NCBI RefSeq assembly: GCF_023074175.1
Contig: NZ_JADPKS010000174.1
Span: 113,160-177,159 of the forward strand
Direction: 5' to 3'
DNA from: Bradyrhizobium sp. 139
Lineage (GTDB): Bacteria; Pseudomonadota; Alphaproteobacteria; Rhizobiales; Xanthobacteraceae
Length of the DNA: 64,000 nt
The notes under the pieces were generated by a model. The model saw nothing but the letters and a program-made list of their open reading frames with translations. It searched no databases and was not told the origin of the DNA. A program made the position numbers and the translations under genes. Below are positions 26,750 through 35,697 of this stretch, one piece after another (position 1 is the first letter of the stretch; the number at the start of each line of letters is the position of its first letter).

Positions 26750-27915
26750 CCCCTCACATGCTGACGCGATCGCTGGACCGCGGCGCGACGATCTTTCTCG
26801 CCGTCGTCGCGGCCTGCGGCATCTTGATCCCGCTCTCCAACCTGCTGCTGCCCGCGGGCTCGTTCCTGCAGGTGCCGACCTACCTCGTCGCGCTCTGGGG
26901 CAAATATGTCTGCTACGCGCTCCTCGCGCTCTCGATCGACCTGATCTGGGGCTATTGCGGCATCCTCTCGCTCGGCCACGGCGCGTTCTTCGCGCTCGGC
27001 GGCTACGCCATGGGCATGTACCTGATGCGGCAGATCGGCACCCGCGGCGTCTACGGCAATCCGGTCCTGCCCGATTTCATGGTGTTCCTGAACTATTCGA
27101 AGCTGCCATGGTACTGGTACGGCTTCGACATGTTCTGGTTTGCCGCGCTGATGGTGCTGGTCGTGCCGGGCCTGCTCGCCTTCTGCTTCGGCTGGCTCGC
27201 CTTCCGCTCCCGCGTCACCGGCGTCTATCTGTCGATCATCACGCAGGCGATGACCTATGCGCTGCTGCTTGCCTTCTTCCGCAACGATTTCGGCTTCGGC
27301 GGCAACAACGGCCTGACCGACTTCAAGGACATTTTGGGCTTCAACGTGCAGGCGGAGGGCACCCGCGCCGCGCTGTTTACGCTGAGCTGCCTGGCGCTGA
27401 TCGTCGGCTTCCTGATCTGCCGCGCCATCGTCTCGTCCAAACTCGGCAAGGTTCTGATCGCGGTCCGCGACGCGGAATCGCGCACGCGCTTTCTCGGCTA
27501 CCGCGTCGAATCCTACAAGCTGTTCGTGTTCACGGTGTCGGCCTGCATGGCCGGCGTCGCCGGCGCGCTCTATGTGCCGCAGGTCGGCATCATCAATCCA
27601 TCCGAATTCGCGCCGGGCAATTCGATCGAGGCGGTGATCTGGGTCGCGGTCGGCGGTCGCGGTACGCTTGTCGGCGCAGCACTCGGCGCCGTCGTGGTCA
27701 ACTACGCCAAGACGTTCTTCACCTCCGGCATGCTCGCGCCGTATTGGCTGTTCATGCTGGGCGCCATGTTCATCCTGGTGACGCTGCTGCTGCCCAAGGG
27801 CATCGTCGGCACCTTCAACGCCTGGTGGGACTCGTCGAAGGAAAAACGCAACGCCGCGACCAGGGCGAGCGCCGCAGCCGAAGACGGCGTCACCGAACCC
27901 AAGATGGCGGAGTAG
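26746..27915 (+). CDS. urtC: Urea ABC transporter permease UrtC
   Basis: A 389-residue LivM-type permease with about ten helices. Typical blocks include LDLIWGYCGILSLGHGAFF, SRVTGVYLSIITQAMTYAL and FGGNNGLTDF. The cytoplasmic loop RDAESRTRFLGYRVESYKL docks the ATPase. The ATG at 26746 overlaps the urtB stop. It pairs with UrtB to move urea across the inner membrane. Confidence 0.95.
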   Translation: MTPHMLTRSLDRGATIFLAVVAACGILIPLSNLLLPAGSFLQVPTYLVALWGKYVCYALLALSIDLIWGYCGILSLGHGAFFALGGYAMGMYLMRQIGTRGVYGNPVLPDFMVFLNYSKLPWYWYGFDMFWFAALMVLVVPGLLAFCFGWLAFRSRVTGVYLSIITQAMTYALLLAFFRNDFGFGGNNGLTDFKDILGFNVQAEGTRAALFTLSCLALIVGFLICRAIVSSKLGKVLIAVRDAESRTRFLGYRVESYKLFVFTVSACMAGVAGALYVPQVGIINPSEFAPGNSIEAVIWVAVGGRGTLVGAALGAVVVNYAKTFFTSGMLAPYWLFMLGAMFILVTLLLPKGIVGTFNAWWDSSKEKRNAATRASAAAEDGVTEPKMAE

Positions 27916-27920
27916 GTGCA

Positions 27921-28682
27921 ATGAACGTCATGGACACCCGCGCGACCTCCGCGATGCTCTATCTCGACGGCGTGCACGTCTCTTTCGACGGCTTCCACGC
28001 CATCAACAACCTGTCGCTGACGCTCGAGCCCGGCGAGATGCGGGCCATCATCGGCCCGAACGGTGCCGGCAAGACCACGATGATGGACATCATCACCGGC
28101 AAGACCAAGCCCGACGAGGGCACGGTGCTGTTCGACGGCGTCACGGATCTGACGCGGCTGGACGAGACCCGTATTGCCGAGCTCGGCATTGGCCGCAAAT
28201 TCCAGAAGCCGACGGTGTTCGAGAGCCAGTCCGTGCAGGACAACCTCCTGCTCGCGCTCAACGTCGATCACAGCGTCAAGGGCACGCTGTTCTGGAGCGG
28301 CAGCAGGGCGGAGTCCGAGCGTATCGACAAGGTGCTGGAGACGATCCGTCTCACCGAGGCACGCAACCGCCTCGCCGGCAGTCTCAGCCACGGCCAGAAG
28401 CAGTGGCTCGAGATCGGCATGCTGCTCGCGCAGGATCCGAAGCTGCTCCTGGTCGACGAGCCCGTCGCCGGCATGACCGACGTCGAGACGCATCTGACCG
28501 CCGAGCTGCTGAAAGAGATCAACAAGACTCACACCGTGATGGTGGTCGAGCACGACATGACGTTCGTGCGCGAGCTCGGCGTCAAGGTCACCTGCCTGCA
28601 CGAAGGCACCGTACTCGCCGAAGGAACCATCGACCAGGTCTCGTCCAACGAGCGGGTCATCGAAGTCTATTTGGGACGCTGA
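27921..28682 (+). CDS. urtD: Urea ABC transporter ATP-binding protein UrtD
   Basis: A 253-residue LivG-type ATPase. Walker A (GPNGAGKTTMMD), a signature region (LSHGQKQWLEIGMLL), Walker B (LLLVDEPVAGM) and the H-loop (VVEHDMTFVRELG) are all visible. The signature SHGQ instead of SGGQ is usual for UrtD. The ATG at 27921 is chosen because it follows urtC by 5 nt with an AGGTG upstream. Confidence 0.94.
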   Translation: MNVMDTRATSAMLYLDGVHVSFDGFHAINNLSLTLEPGEMRAIIGPNGAGKTTMMDIITGKTKPDEGTVLFDGVTDLTRLDETRIAELGIGRKFQKPTVFESQSVQDNLLLALNVDHSVKGTLFWSGSRAESERIDKVLETIRLTEARNRLAGSLSHGQKQWLEIGMLLAQDPKLLLVDEPVAGMTDVETHLTAELLKEINKTHTVMVVEHDMTFVRELGVKVTCLHEGTVLAEGTIDQVSSNERVIEVYLGR

Positions 28683-28685
28683 GCC

Positions 28686-29381
28686 ATGCTTGAGGTCAAG
28701 GACATCAACCTGTTCTACGGCGCCGCGCAGGCGCTGCGTGGCGTCTCGATCTCGGCCGAGCCGGGCAAGGTGACCTGCGTGCTCGGGCGCAACGGCGTCG
28801 GCAAGACCTCGCTCTTGCGCGCGATGGTCGGGCAGTATCCGATCTCGTCGGGCGCGATCGTGTTCGACGGCAGCGACATCACTTCGCTCAAGCCTTACGA
28901 GCGCGCGCGGAAGGGCGTCGGATTCGTGCCGCAAGGCCGCGAGATTTTTCCGCTGCTGACGGTCGAGGAGAACCTCAAGACCGGCTTCGGTCCGCTCAAG
29001 CGCGAGGACAGGCACATTCCGGACGACGTGTTCTCGCTGTTTCCGGTGCTGCAATCGATGCTCGGCCGGCGCGGCGGCGACCTCTCCGGCGGCCAGCAGC
29101 AGCAGCTCGCGATCGGGCGCGCGCTGGTGATGCGGCCAAAGCTGTTGCTGCTGGACGAACCCACCGAGGGCATCCAGCCCTCGATCATCAAGGACATCGG
29201 CCGCGCCATCTCGTATTTGCGCAACCTCGGCAACATCGCCATCGTGCTGGTCGAACAATATCTCGACTTTGCCTGCGAACTCGGCGACAGTTTTGCGGTG
29301 ATGGATCGCGGCGCGGTGAAATTCACCTGCGACCGCACCAATCTTGATCCGGCCGAAATCAGCCGCCAGATGGCGCTGTAA
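28686..29381 (+). CDS. urtE: Urea ABC transporter ATP-binding protein UrtE
   Basis: A 231-residue LivF-type ATPase starting 3 nt after urtD. Motifs: GRNGVGKTSLLR, DLSGGQQQQLAIGRAL, LLLLDEPTEGIQPS and VLVEQYLDFA. It forms a heterodimer with UrtD. The operon continues into the urease genes 31 nt later, so import and hydrolysis of urea are genetically linked. Confidence 0.95.
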   Translation: MLEVKDINLFYGAAQALRGVSISAEPGKVTCVLGRNGVGKTSLLRAMVGQYPISSGAIVFDGSDITSLKPYERARKGVGFVPQGREIFPLLTVEENLKTGFGPLKREDRHIPDDVFSLFPVLQSMLGRRGGDLSGGQQQQLAIGRALVMRPKLLLLDEPTEGIQPSIIKDIGRAISYLRNLGNIAIVLVEQYLDFACELGDSFAVMDRGAVKFTCDRTNLDPAEISRQMAL

Positions 29382-29412
29382 GCCATTCTGCCGCGACCGG
29401 CTGGGGAGGCGG

Positions 29413-30243
29413 ATGCGCAGCGACGTTTCAGTCACATCAACGGTGTTCGAGGCCAACCGGGCCCGCGGCGCGGTGCGCTTCGACGTTCATGCCCGCGACG
29501 GCGTGACACGTCGCGGGGTCTTGCATGAATCCGGCTCCCTGCGCGTGCGCTTTCCTTCGCCGGAAGGCGAGGGGCTCTCCGGCGTGTTCGTCAACACGGC
29601 CGGCGGCGTCGCCGGCGGCGATCGCTTCGACATCGAGATCACGGCCACCGATGCCGCGCGGCTGACGCTGACCACGGCGGCCGCAGAAAAGGTCTACCGC
29701 GCACCGGGACAGGCGGCAGAGCTCAATATCGCGTTAAAGGTTGCCGCGGGTGCGCATATCGGCTGGCTGCCGCAGGAGACGATCCTGTTCGACCGGGCGC
29801 GCGTGCGGCGCCGCTTCGATATTGAGCTCGATGAGGGCGCTTCGCTCCTGCTCTGCGAGATCGTCGTGTTCGGCCGCACCGCTATGGGCGAGCGGATGGA
29901 GCAGGGCGAGTTCGTCGACCGTTGGCGGCTGCGCCGCGGCGGCAAGCTGGTGTTCGCCGAGACCGTCAGGCTCGACGGCAATATCGGCGCAAAACTTGCG
30001 CGGTCTGCAGTGGCCAAGGGCGGCGCCGCAATCGGCACGGCCCTGATCGTGCCCGGCGACGAGGCGCTGATCGAGCGCATCCGCGAGGCCTCGGAATCCT
30101 TCGCCGGCGAGGTCGGGATATCCGCCTGGAATGGCTTTGCTATGGCGCGGTTCTGTGCCCAAGATGCGGCCCGCTTGCGCGCCGACATAATGGGCGTGCT
30201 GGCGCGCACCGGTGCGGTCCTGCCGCGGCTCTGGCTGAATTGA
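29413..30243 (+). CDS. ureD: Urease accessory protein UreD
   Basis: A 276-residue UreD (UreH) homologue from the ATG at 29413, preceded by GGGGAGG. Recognisable blocks: RARGAVRFDVHARDGVTRR, VFVNTAGGVAGGDRFD, TTAAAEKVYRA and GWLPQETILFDRARVRR. UreD is a scaffold that binds apo-urease and receives nickel through the UreFG complex. An in-frame start at 29344 would lie inside urtE and lacks a ribosome site. Confidence 0.93.
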   Translation: MRSDVSVTSTVFEANRARGAVRFDVHARDGVTRRGVLHESGSLRVRFPSPEGEGLSGVFVNTAGGVAGGDRFDIEITATDAARLTLTTAAAEKVYRAPGQAAELNIALKVAAGAHIGWLPQETILFDRARVRRRFDIELDEGASLLLCEIVVFGRTAMGERMEQGEFVDRWRLRRGGKLVFAETVRLDGNIGAKLARSAVAKGGAAIGTALIVPGDEALIERIREASESFAGEVGISAWNGFAMARFCAQDAARLRADIMGVLARTGAVLPRLWLN

Positions 30244-30283
30244 CGGCTGGCTGAATTAACGATGTGAACGGAAGAGATTTCGC

Positions 30284-30586
30284 ATGAATCTGTCTCCTCG
30301 CGAAAAGGACAAGCTACTGATCTCGATGGCGGCGATCGTCGCGCGTCGCAGGCTCGATCGCGGCGTCAAGCTCAACCATCCCGAGGCGATCGCGATCATC
30401 TCCGATTTTATCCTCGAAGGCGCGCGCGATGGCCGCACCGTCGCCGAGCTGATGCAGTCCGGCGCACAGGTCATCACCCGCGACCAGGTGATGCCGGGTA
30501 TCCCCGAGATGATCCACGACATCCAGGTCGAGGCGACCTTTCCGGACGGGACCAAGCTCGTCACCGTGCACGAGCCGATCAGGTAG
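30284..30586 (+). CDS. ureA: Urease gamma subunit
   Basis: A 100-residue urease gamma subunit with the standard start MNLSPREKDKLLISMAA and the block LNHPEAIAIISDFILEGARDG. Length and sequence match bacterial UreA. It forms the (UreABC)3 holoenzyme that hydrolyses urea to ammonia and carbamate. Confidence 0.97.
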   Translation: MNLSPREKDKLLISMAAIVARRRLDRGVKLNHPEAIAIISDFILEGARDGRTVAELMQSGAQVITRDQVMPGIPEMIHDIQVEATFPDGTKLVTVHEPIR

Positions 30587-30595
30587 GAGCGCAAC

Positions 30596-30901
30596 ATGAT
30601 CCCCGGTGAACTCTTCATCCAGGACGGCGAGATCGAGCTCAATGCCGGCCGCAAGACCGTGACGCTGACGGTCGCCAACACCGGCGATCGCCCGATCCAG
30701 GTCGGCTCGCACTATCATTTCTTCGAGACCAACCCGGCGCTGAAGTTCGACCGCAAGAAGGCCCGCGGCATGCGCCTCGACATCGCCGCCGGCACCGCCG
30801 TCCGCTTCGAGCCCGGCCAGACCCGCGACGTCCAGCTTGTCGCGGTCGCCGGCAAGAAGACGATCTACGGCTTTCGCGGCGACGTCATGGGGAAGCTGTG
30901 A
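30596..30901 (+). CDS. ureB: Urease beta subunit
   Basis: A 101-residue urease beta subunit. It begins MIPGELFIQDGEIELNAGR and contains VGSHYHFFETNPALKFDR and GFRGDVMGKL, all diagnostic. GGAG precedes the ATG, 9 nt after ureA. Confidence 0.97.
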   Translation: MIPGELFIQDGEIELNAGRKTVTLTVANTGDRPIQVGSHYHFFETNPALKFDRKKARGMRLDIAAGTAVRFEPGQTRDVQLVAVAGKKTIYGFRGDVMGKL

Positions 30902-30958
30902 TCTCCACAGGAACGAGCGCGGCGCGGCACGGTTGAGGCGAAAACGGAGGTCTTTGCC

Positions 30959-31498
30959 ATGCTGTCACCCGTCCGCCTCGTCTCCGAAGCTGCCGAGCTC
31001 GCCGCGCGCCGCCACAACGGCATGGCGCGCAAGAGCCGCGGCAACGAGCCCTACATCAACCATCTGGCCGAGGTCGCGAACCTGCTTGCTGCCGCAACCG
31101 AAGGTGCCGATGCCGAGCTGGTCGCGGCCGGCTGGCTGCACGATGCGATCGAAGACACCGACACCACGCGCGAAGAGCTCGCGCACAAATTCTCCGAGCG
31201 CGTCGCCTCGCTCGTCACCGAGTGCACGGACGATATGAGCCTGCCGAAGCCGGAGCGCCGGCGCAGGCAGGTGATTGATGCACCGAAGAAGTCGGCCGGC
31301 GCCAGGCTGATCAAGATCGCCGACAAGATCAGCAATATCGGTGCACGCATTCATTCTGATCCGACCGCCGAAGAGTGCGACGACCTCATGGACTACACCG
31401 GCTGGGCCGAGCAGGTGGTCGCCGGTTGCCGCGGCGAGAACTCTTGGCTCGATACGACATTCGACGACACGGTGCTCACAGCGAGGACCTCGCTGTGA
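30959..31498 (+). CDS. HD-domain hydrolase of the MESH1 / small alarmone hydrolase type
   Basis: A 179-residue single-domain protein. The metal-binding HD pattern is clear: RHNGMARKSRGNEPYINH, then GWLHDAIEDTDTT, then KIADKISNI. Together with ECTDDMSLPKPERRRRQ this is the layout of the SpoT hydrolase domain in its stand-alone MESH1/SAH form, which removes pyrophosphate from (p)ppGpp (and in animals also acts on NADPH). No synthetase, TGS or ACT domain is present. It lies between ureB (57 nt) and ureC (37 nt), inside the urease operon. Substrate is inferred. Confidence 0.82.
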   Translation: MLSPVRLVSEAAELAARRHNGMARKSRGNEPYINHLAEVANLLAAATEGADAELVAAGWLHDAIEDTDTTREELAHKFSERVASLVTECTDDMSLPKPERRRRQVIDAPKKSAGARLIKIADKISNIGARIHSDPTAEECDDLMDYTGWAEQVVAGCRGENSWLDTTFDDTVLTARTSL

Positions 31499-31535
31499 GC
31501 ATTGAGACAACATTCAAACGCAAACGGGGCTTGTG

Positions 31536-33251
31536 ATGTCCGTCAAAATAAAGCGTTCCGTCTATGCCGACATGTTCGGCCCGACCACCGGCGACAAGGT
31601 GCGGCTCGCCGACACCGACCTGATCATCGAGGTGGAGAAGGATTTCACCACCTACGGCGAGGAGGTGAAGTTCGGCGGCGGCAAGGTGATCCGTGACGGC
31701 ATGGGGCAGTCGCAGGTCACCAATCGGCAGGGCGCGGCCGACACCGTGATCACCAACGCGCTGATCGTCGATCACTGGGGCATCGTGAAGGCCGACGTCG
31801 CGATCAAGGAGGGTATGATCGCCGGCATCGGCAAGGCCGGTAATCCCGACATCCAGCCGGGCGTCACCATCATCATCGGCCCCGGCACCGACGTGATCGC
31901 GGGCGAAGGCAAGATCCTCACCGCCGGCGGCTTCGACAGCCACATCCATTTCATTTGCCCGCAGCAGATCGAGCATGCGCTGATGTCTGGCGTCACCTCG
32001 ATGCTAGGGGGCGGCACCGGCCCGTCGCACGGTACCTTTGCCACCACCTGCACGCCGGGCCCGTGGCACATGGGGCGGATGATCCAGTCGTTCGACGCCT
32101 TCCCGGTCAATCTCGGCATTTCCGGCAAAGGCAATGCGTCGCGGCCCGCTGCCCTGGTCGAGATGATCAAGGGTGGCGCCTGTGCGCTGAAGCTGCACGA
32201 GGATTGGGGCACGACGCCGGCGGCAATCGACAATTGCCTGTCGGTCGCGGACGATCATGACATCCAGGTGATGATCCACTCCGACACGCTGAACGAATCC
32301 GGCTTCGTCGAGGATACGATCAAGGCCTTCAAAGGCCGCACCATCCACGCCTTCCACACCGAAGGCGCTGGCGGCGGTCACGCGCCCGACATTATCAAAG
32401 TCGCAGGCCTGAAGAACGTGCTGCCGTCCTCGACCAATCCGACGCGGCCGTTCACCCGCAACACCATCGACGAGCATTTGGACATGCTGATGGTGTGTCA
32501 CCACCTCGATCCCTCGATTGCGGAAGACCTGGCGTTCGCGGAAAGCCGCATCCGGAAAGAAACTATCGCGGCTGAAGACATCCTGCACGACCTTGGCGCG
32601 CTCTCGATGATGTCCTCGGATTCCCAGGCCATGGGCCGCCTCGGCGAGGTCATCATCCGGACCTGGCAGACCGCCGACAAGATGAAGAAGCAGCGCGGAT
32701 CGCTGCCGCAGGACAAGGGCAAGGACAACGACAACTTCCGCGTCAAGCGCTACATCGCCAAATACACGATCAATCCGGCGATCGCCCATGGCGTGTCGAA
32801 GCTGATCGGATCGGTCGAGAAGGGCAAGCTGGCCGATCTCGTGCTGTGGTCGCCGGCCTTTTTTGGCGTCAAGCCGGATTGCATCGTCAAGGGCGGCATG
32901 ATCGTCGCCGCTCCGATGGGCGATCCCAACGCCTCGATTCCGACGCCGCAGCCGGTGCATTACCAGCCGATGTTCGGCGCTTTCGGCAAGGCGCGCACCG
33001 CATCCTCGGTGGTGTTCACCTCGAAGGCCGCGATCGCCGGCGGTCTGGCGCGCAGGCTCGGCATCGAGAAGAAGCTCTATGCTGTCCAGAACACCCGCAG
33101 CAAGATCTCGAAGAAGAGCATGATCCACAACGACGCCACGCCTGACATCGAGGTCGATCCGGAGACTTACGAGGTGCGCGCCGACGGCGAGCTGCTCACC
33201 TGCGCGCCGGCTGAGGTGCTGCCGATGGCGCAGCGATATTTCATGTACTGA
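31536..33251 (+). CDS. ureC: Urease alpha subunit, catalytic
   Basis: A 571-residue nickel urease alpha subunit. The nickel ligands and active-site residues are present: HIHF, the carbamylated Lys in CALKLHEDWG, HTEGAGGGHAPD, and the flap with Cys and His in MVCHHLDPSIAEDLAFAES. The start MSVKIKRSVYADMFGPTTG is standard. It carries the dinuclear nickel site that splits urea. Confidence 0.97.
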   Translation: MSVKIKRSVYADMFGPTTGDKVRLADTDLIIEVEKDFTTYGEEVKFGGGKVIRDGMGQSQVTNRQGAADTVITNALIVDHWGIVKADVAIKEGMIAGIGKAGNPDIQPGVTIIIGPGTDVIAGEGKILTAGGFDSHIHFICPQQIEHALMSGVTSMLGGGTGPSHGTFATTCTPGPWHMGRMIQSFDAFPVNLGISGKGNASRPAALVEMIKGGACALKLHEDWGTTPAAIDNCLSVADDHDIQVMIHSDTLNESGFVEDTIKAFKGRTIHAFHTEGAGGGHAPDIIKVAGLKNVLPSSTNPTRPFTRNTIDEHLDMLMVCHHLDPSIAEDLAFAESRIRKETIAAEDILHDLGALSMMSSDSQAMGRLGEVIIRTWQTADKMKKQRGSLPQDKGKDNDNFRVKRYIAKYTINPAIAHGVSKLIGSVEKGKLADLVLWSPAFFGVKPDCIVKGGMIVAAPMGDPNASIPTPQPVHYQPMFGAFGKARTASSVVFTSKAAIAGGLARRLGIEKKLYAVQNTRSKISKKSMIHNDATPDIEVDPETYEVRADGELLTCAPAEVLPMAQRYFMY

Positions 33252-33374
33252 AATAGCGTATAAACGCACCTGCCCGGCATGGGTCCGGGGACGGATTTAC
33301 GGTTTTGCGTTCGATCCCGCCTGGTCTAATGTCCCGCCCGATCTTAACTCCAAGAAAAGCCGGGAGGATTTCTC

Positions 33375-33674
33375 GTGATCTACGTCGTTGCCACCTTGAC
33401 CATCAAGCCCGAGACGCGCGCCGAATTCATTGCAGCCGCCACCGCCTGCATCAAGGAGACGCGGAAGGAGCCCGGCAATATCGCCTATGATTTGCATGAG
33501 AGCGTCACCGATCCCGCCAAGATGGTGTTCGTCGAGCAGTGGGAGAATGCCGAGGCGCTGGTGCCGCATCGCGGCCAGGAGCACATGAAGACGTTCGGCC
33601 GCGTGGCGGTGAAGTGTTTTACGGCGCCGCCGAAGATCGAAGTGATCACGCCCGAGAAGGTCGAGACACGGTAA
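33375..33674 (+). CDS. Antibiotic biosynthesis monooxygenase (ABM) domain protein, putative quinol monooxygenase
   Basis: A 99-residue ferredoxin-like ABM-fold protein (MIYVVATLTIKPETRAEF; EPGNIAYDLHESVTDPAKMVFVEQW). GTG start with GGGAGGA six bases before it. Relatives such as YgiN oxidise quinols without a metal; others are simply structural. It sits between ureC and ureE, with 123 nt before and 15 nt after it. No urease role is known to me. Confidence 0.85.
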   Translation: MIYVVATLTIKPETRAEFIAAATACIKETRKEPGNIAYDLHESVTDPAKMVFVEQWENAEALVPHRGQEHMKTFGRVAVKCFTAPPKIEVITPEKVETR

Positions 33675-33689
33675 ACGGGGTAAGAGCGC

Positions 33690-34325
33690 ATGATCCGGGC
33701 AACGCAGGTCAGGGGACAGCACCGCTTCACGAAAGCGGCGGCCGATACGGTCGTGCTCGATTTCGACGATCGGCACCGTCGCCGCATGGCAATGACGGGG
33801 ACGCGGGGCCTCGAATTCCTGCTCGACCTGGAGAATGCCGTCGCGTTGCGCGGCGGAGATGCGCTGGTACTGGAGGACGGCCGACTGGTCGAGGTGGTGG
33901 CGGCGCCCGAGCCGCTGCTGGAGATCCGCGGCCGCGATCCACACCACCTCGTCCGTGTCGGCTGGCATCTGGGCAATCGCCATCTGCCGACACAGATCAT
34001 GGCCAAGAGCCTGCGCATCCGCCGCGATCATGTCATCGAGGCAATGGTGAAAGGCCTCGGCGCCCGCGTGATCGAGATCGAGGCACCGTTCGATCCCGAA
34101 GGCGGCGCTTACGCCGATGCGGGTCATGCCCACGGACATGACGACCATGCCCATGATCATGGGCATCACGATCATGGTCACGATCACCATGATCATCACG
34201 GCCACGATCACGACCATCATGATCACGCCGCGCATGATCACCACGGGCACGATCATCACCATGACGAGCATTGCGACCATCCCGACCATCACCACGGCCA
34301 CAAGCATGCTCATGACCACAAATGA
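33690..34325 (+). CDS. ureE: Urease accessory protein UreE with long His-rich C-terminus
   Basis: A 211-residue nickel metallochaperone. The N-terminal domain (about 1-70) and the nickel-binding domain (ending around residue 140, with GWHLGNRHLPTQI) are standard. The last 67 or so residues are almost entirely His, Asp, Gly and Ala, with about 35 His. This tail should bind many nickel ions. The coding DNA is a CAT/CAC/GAT repeat tract, and the ureF start lies within it. Confidence 0.93.
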   Translation: MIRATQVRGQHRFTKAAADTVVLDFDDRHRRRMAMTGTRGLEFLLDLENAVALRGGDALVLEDGRLVEVVAAPEPLLEIRGRDPHHLVRVGWHLGNRHLPTQIMAKSLRIRRDHVIEAMVKGLGARVIEIEAPFDPEGGAYADAGHAHGHDDHAHDHGHHDHGHDHHDHHGHDHDHHDHAAHDHHGHDHHHDEHCDHPDHHHGHKHAHDHK

Positions 34326-35034
34326 GCCGGTCGGCGCCGGTGATCTCGCCGAGCGCGAGGCGGCGGCGCTGTACCGGCTGATGACCTGGCTGTCGCCGGC
34401 CTTTCCGGTCGGCGGCTTCTCCTATTCCAGCGGCATTGAATGGGCGGTCGAGGCGGGCGATATCACCGACACCGCGACGCTGGCCGACTGGCTCGGCGCG
34501 ATGCTGGGCGATGGTTCCGGCTTTTGCGACGCGACGTTCCTGGTCCACGCCTATCGCGCCACTGAGTTGGGCGAGGACACTACCTTGAACGATATTGCTG
34601 AGTTCGCCGCTGCCTTCGTGCCGTCGCGCGAGCGGCAGCTCGAGACGATTTCGCAGGGACGTGCCTTCATCGACATCGCCCGGGCCGCGTGGGATGCGAA
34701 AGGTTTGGATGCCATGGTTGCGGCATGCCGCACACTACTGGTCTATCCCGTCGCCGTCGGTGTTGTTGCAGCGGTCCACGACGTGCCGCTGGCGTCGACG
34801 CTGCACGCCTTCCTGCATGCGCTGGTTTCGAACTGGATTTCCGCGGCGGGCCGGCTCATTCCGCTCGGCCAGACCGACAGCCAGCGTGTGCTCGTGAGGC
34901 TGGAAGCCGCGGTTGCCGCGACCGCGAATCGTGCGCTGAATGCGACATTGGACGACCTCGGCAGCGCGACGTTTCGCGCCGATCTCGCCAGTCTGCGGCA
35001 CGAGACGCAATATACGCGGCTGTTTCGCTCGTGA
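34312..35034 (+). CDS. ureF: Urease accessory protein UreF
   Basis: A 240-residue UreF starting at MTTNEPVGAG (34312), overlapping ureE by 14 nt; ATG at 34306 is an alternative. Typical text: LMTWLSPAFPVGGFSYSSGIEWAVEAGDI and HAFLHALVSNWISAAGRLIPLGQT. UreF links UreD to the GTPase UreG during nickel insertion. The apparent upstream extension to 34117 is only the His-repeat read in another frame. Confidence 0.94.
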   Translation: MTTNEPVGAGDLAEREAAALYRLMTWLSPAFPVGGFSYSSGIEWAVEAGDITDTATLADWLGAMLGDGSGFCDATFLVHAYRATELGEDTTLNDIAEFAAAFVPSRERQLETISQGRAFIDIARAAWDAKGLDAMVAACRTLLVYPVAVGVVAAVHDVPLASTLHAFLHALVSNWISAAGRLIPLGQTDSQRVLVRLEAAVAATANRALNATLDDLGSATFRADLASLRHETQYTRLFRS

Positions 35035-35073
35035 GCGGTGCGGCCTTTCACCAATCAAGAGAGAGCAAGTGAC

Positions 35074-35697
35074 ATGTCGAAATCTCACGGCCCCTTGCGT
35101 GTCGGAGTAGGCGGCCCCGTCGGATCGGGCAAGACCGCGCTGATGGACCTGCTCTGCAAGACCATGCGCGAGCGCTATGACATCGCGGCGATCACCAACG
35201 ACATCTACACCAAATGGGATGCGGAATTCCTGGTGCGCTCGGGCTCGCTGACGGCCGACCGCATCGCAGGTGTTGAGACCGGCGGTTGCCCGCACACCGC
35301 GATCCGCGAGGACGCTTCGATGAACCTGGCTGCGGTCGCGGACATGCGCGCAAAATTCCCCGGGCTCGACCTCGTGCTGATCGAGTCCGGTGGCGACAAT
35401 CTGGCTGCCACTTTTTCCCCGGAGCTTGCCGACCTCACCATCTACGTCATCGACGTCGCGGCCGGCGACAAGATCCCGTCCAAGGGCGGCCCCGGCATCA
35501 CCCGCTCCGACCTCCTGGTCATCAACAAGATTGACCTCGCGCCCCATGTCGGCGCCTCACTGGAGAAGATGGAGACGGATGCCAGGCGCATGCGCGGCGC
35601 GCGCCCCTTCGTCATGACCAACCTGAAAAAGAGCGAGGGGCTCGACCATATCGTTGGCTTCATCGAGGCCAAAGGCGGATTGAAGCGGGCGAGCTGA
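35074..35697 (+). CDS. ureG: Urease accessory GTPase UreG
   Basis: A 207-residue SIMIBI GTPase. P-loop GGPVGSGKTALMD, the nickel-binding Cys-Pro-His in GGCPHTAIREDASMN, and the base-specificity NKID (LVINKIDLAPH). It supplies nickel and GTP energy to the UreDF-urease complex. The start is set at MSKSHGPLRVGV; GAGAGCAAG precedes it. It is the last gene of the urea operon. Confidence 0.96.
   Translation: MSKSHGPLRVGVGGPVGSGKTALMDLLCKTMRERYDIAAITNDIYTKWDAEFLVRSGSLTADRIAGVETGGCPHTAIREDASMNLAAVADMRAKFPGLDLVLIESGGDNLAATFSPELADLTIYVIDVAAGDKIPSKGGPGITRSDLLVINKIDLAPHVGASLEKMETDARRMRGARPFVMTNLKKSEGLDHIVGFIEAKGGLKRAS

Noticed and set aside
34117..34311. CRISPR-like short repeats of CAT/CAC/GAT
   Set aside because: They are codon-level repeats in the ureE tail, without uniform spacers or a cas gene.
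33297..34319. 340-codon frame on the - strand with a Met/Val-rich start
   Set aside because: The hydrophobic start is just the antisense of the UreE His-rich repeat, and the rest is opposite ureE and the ABM gene.
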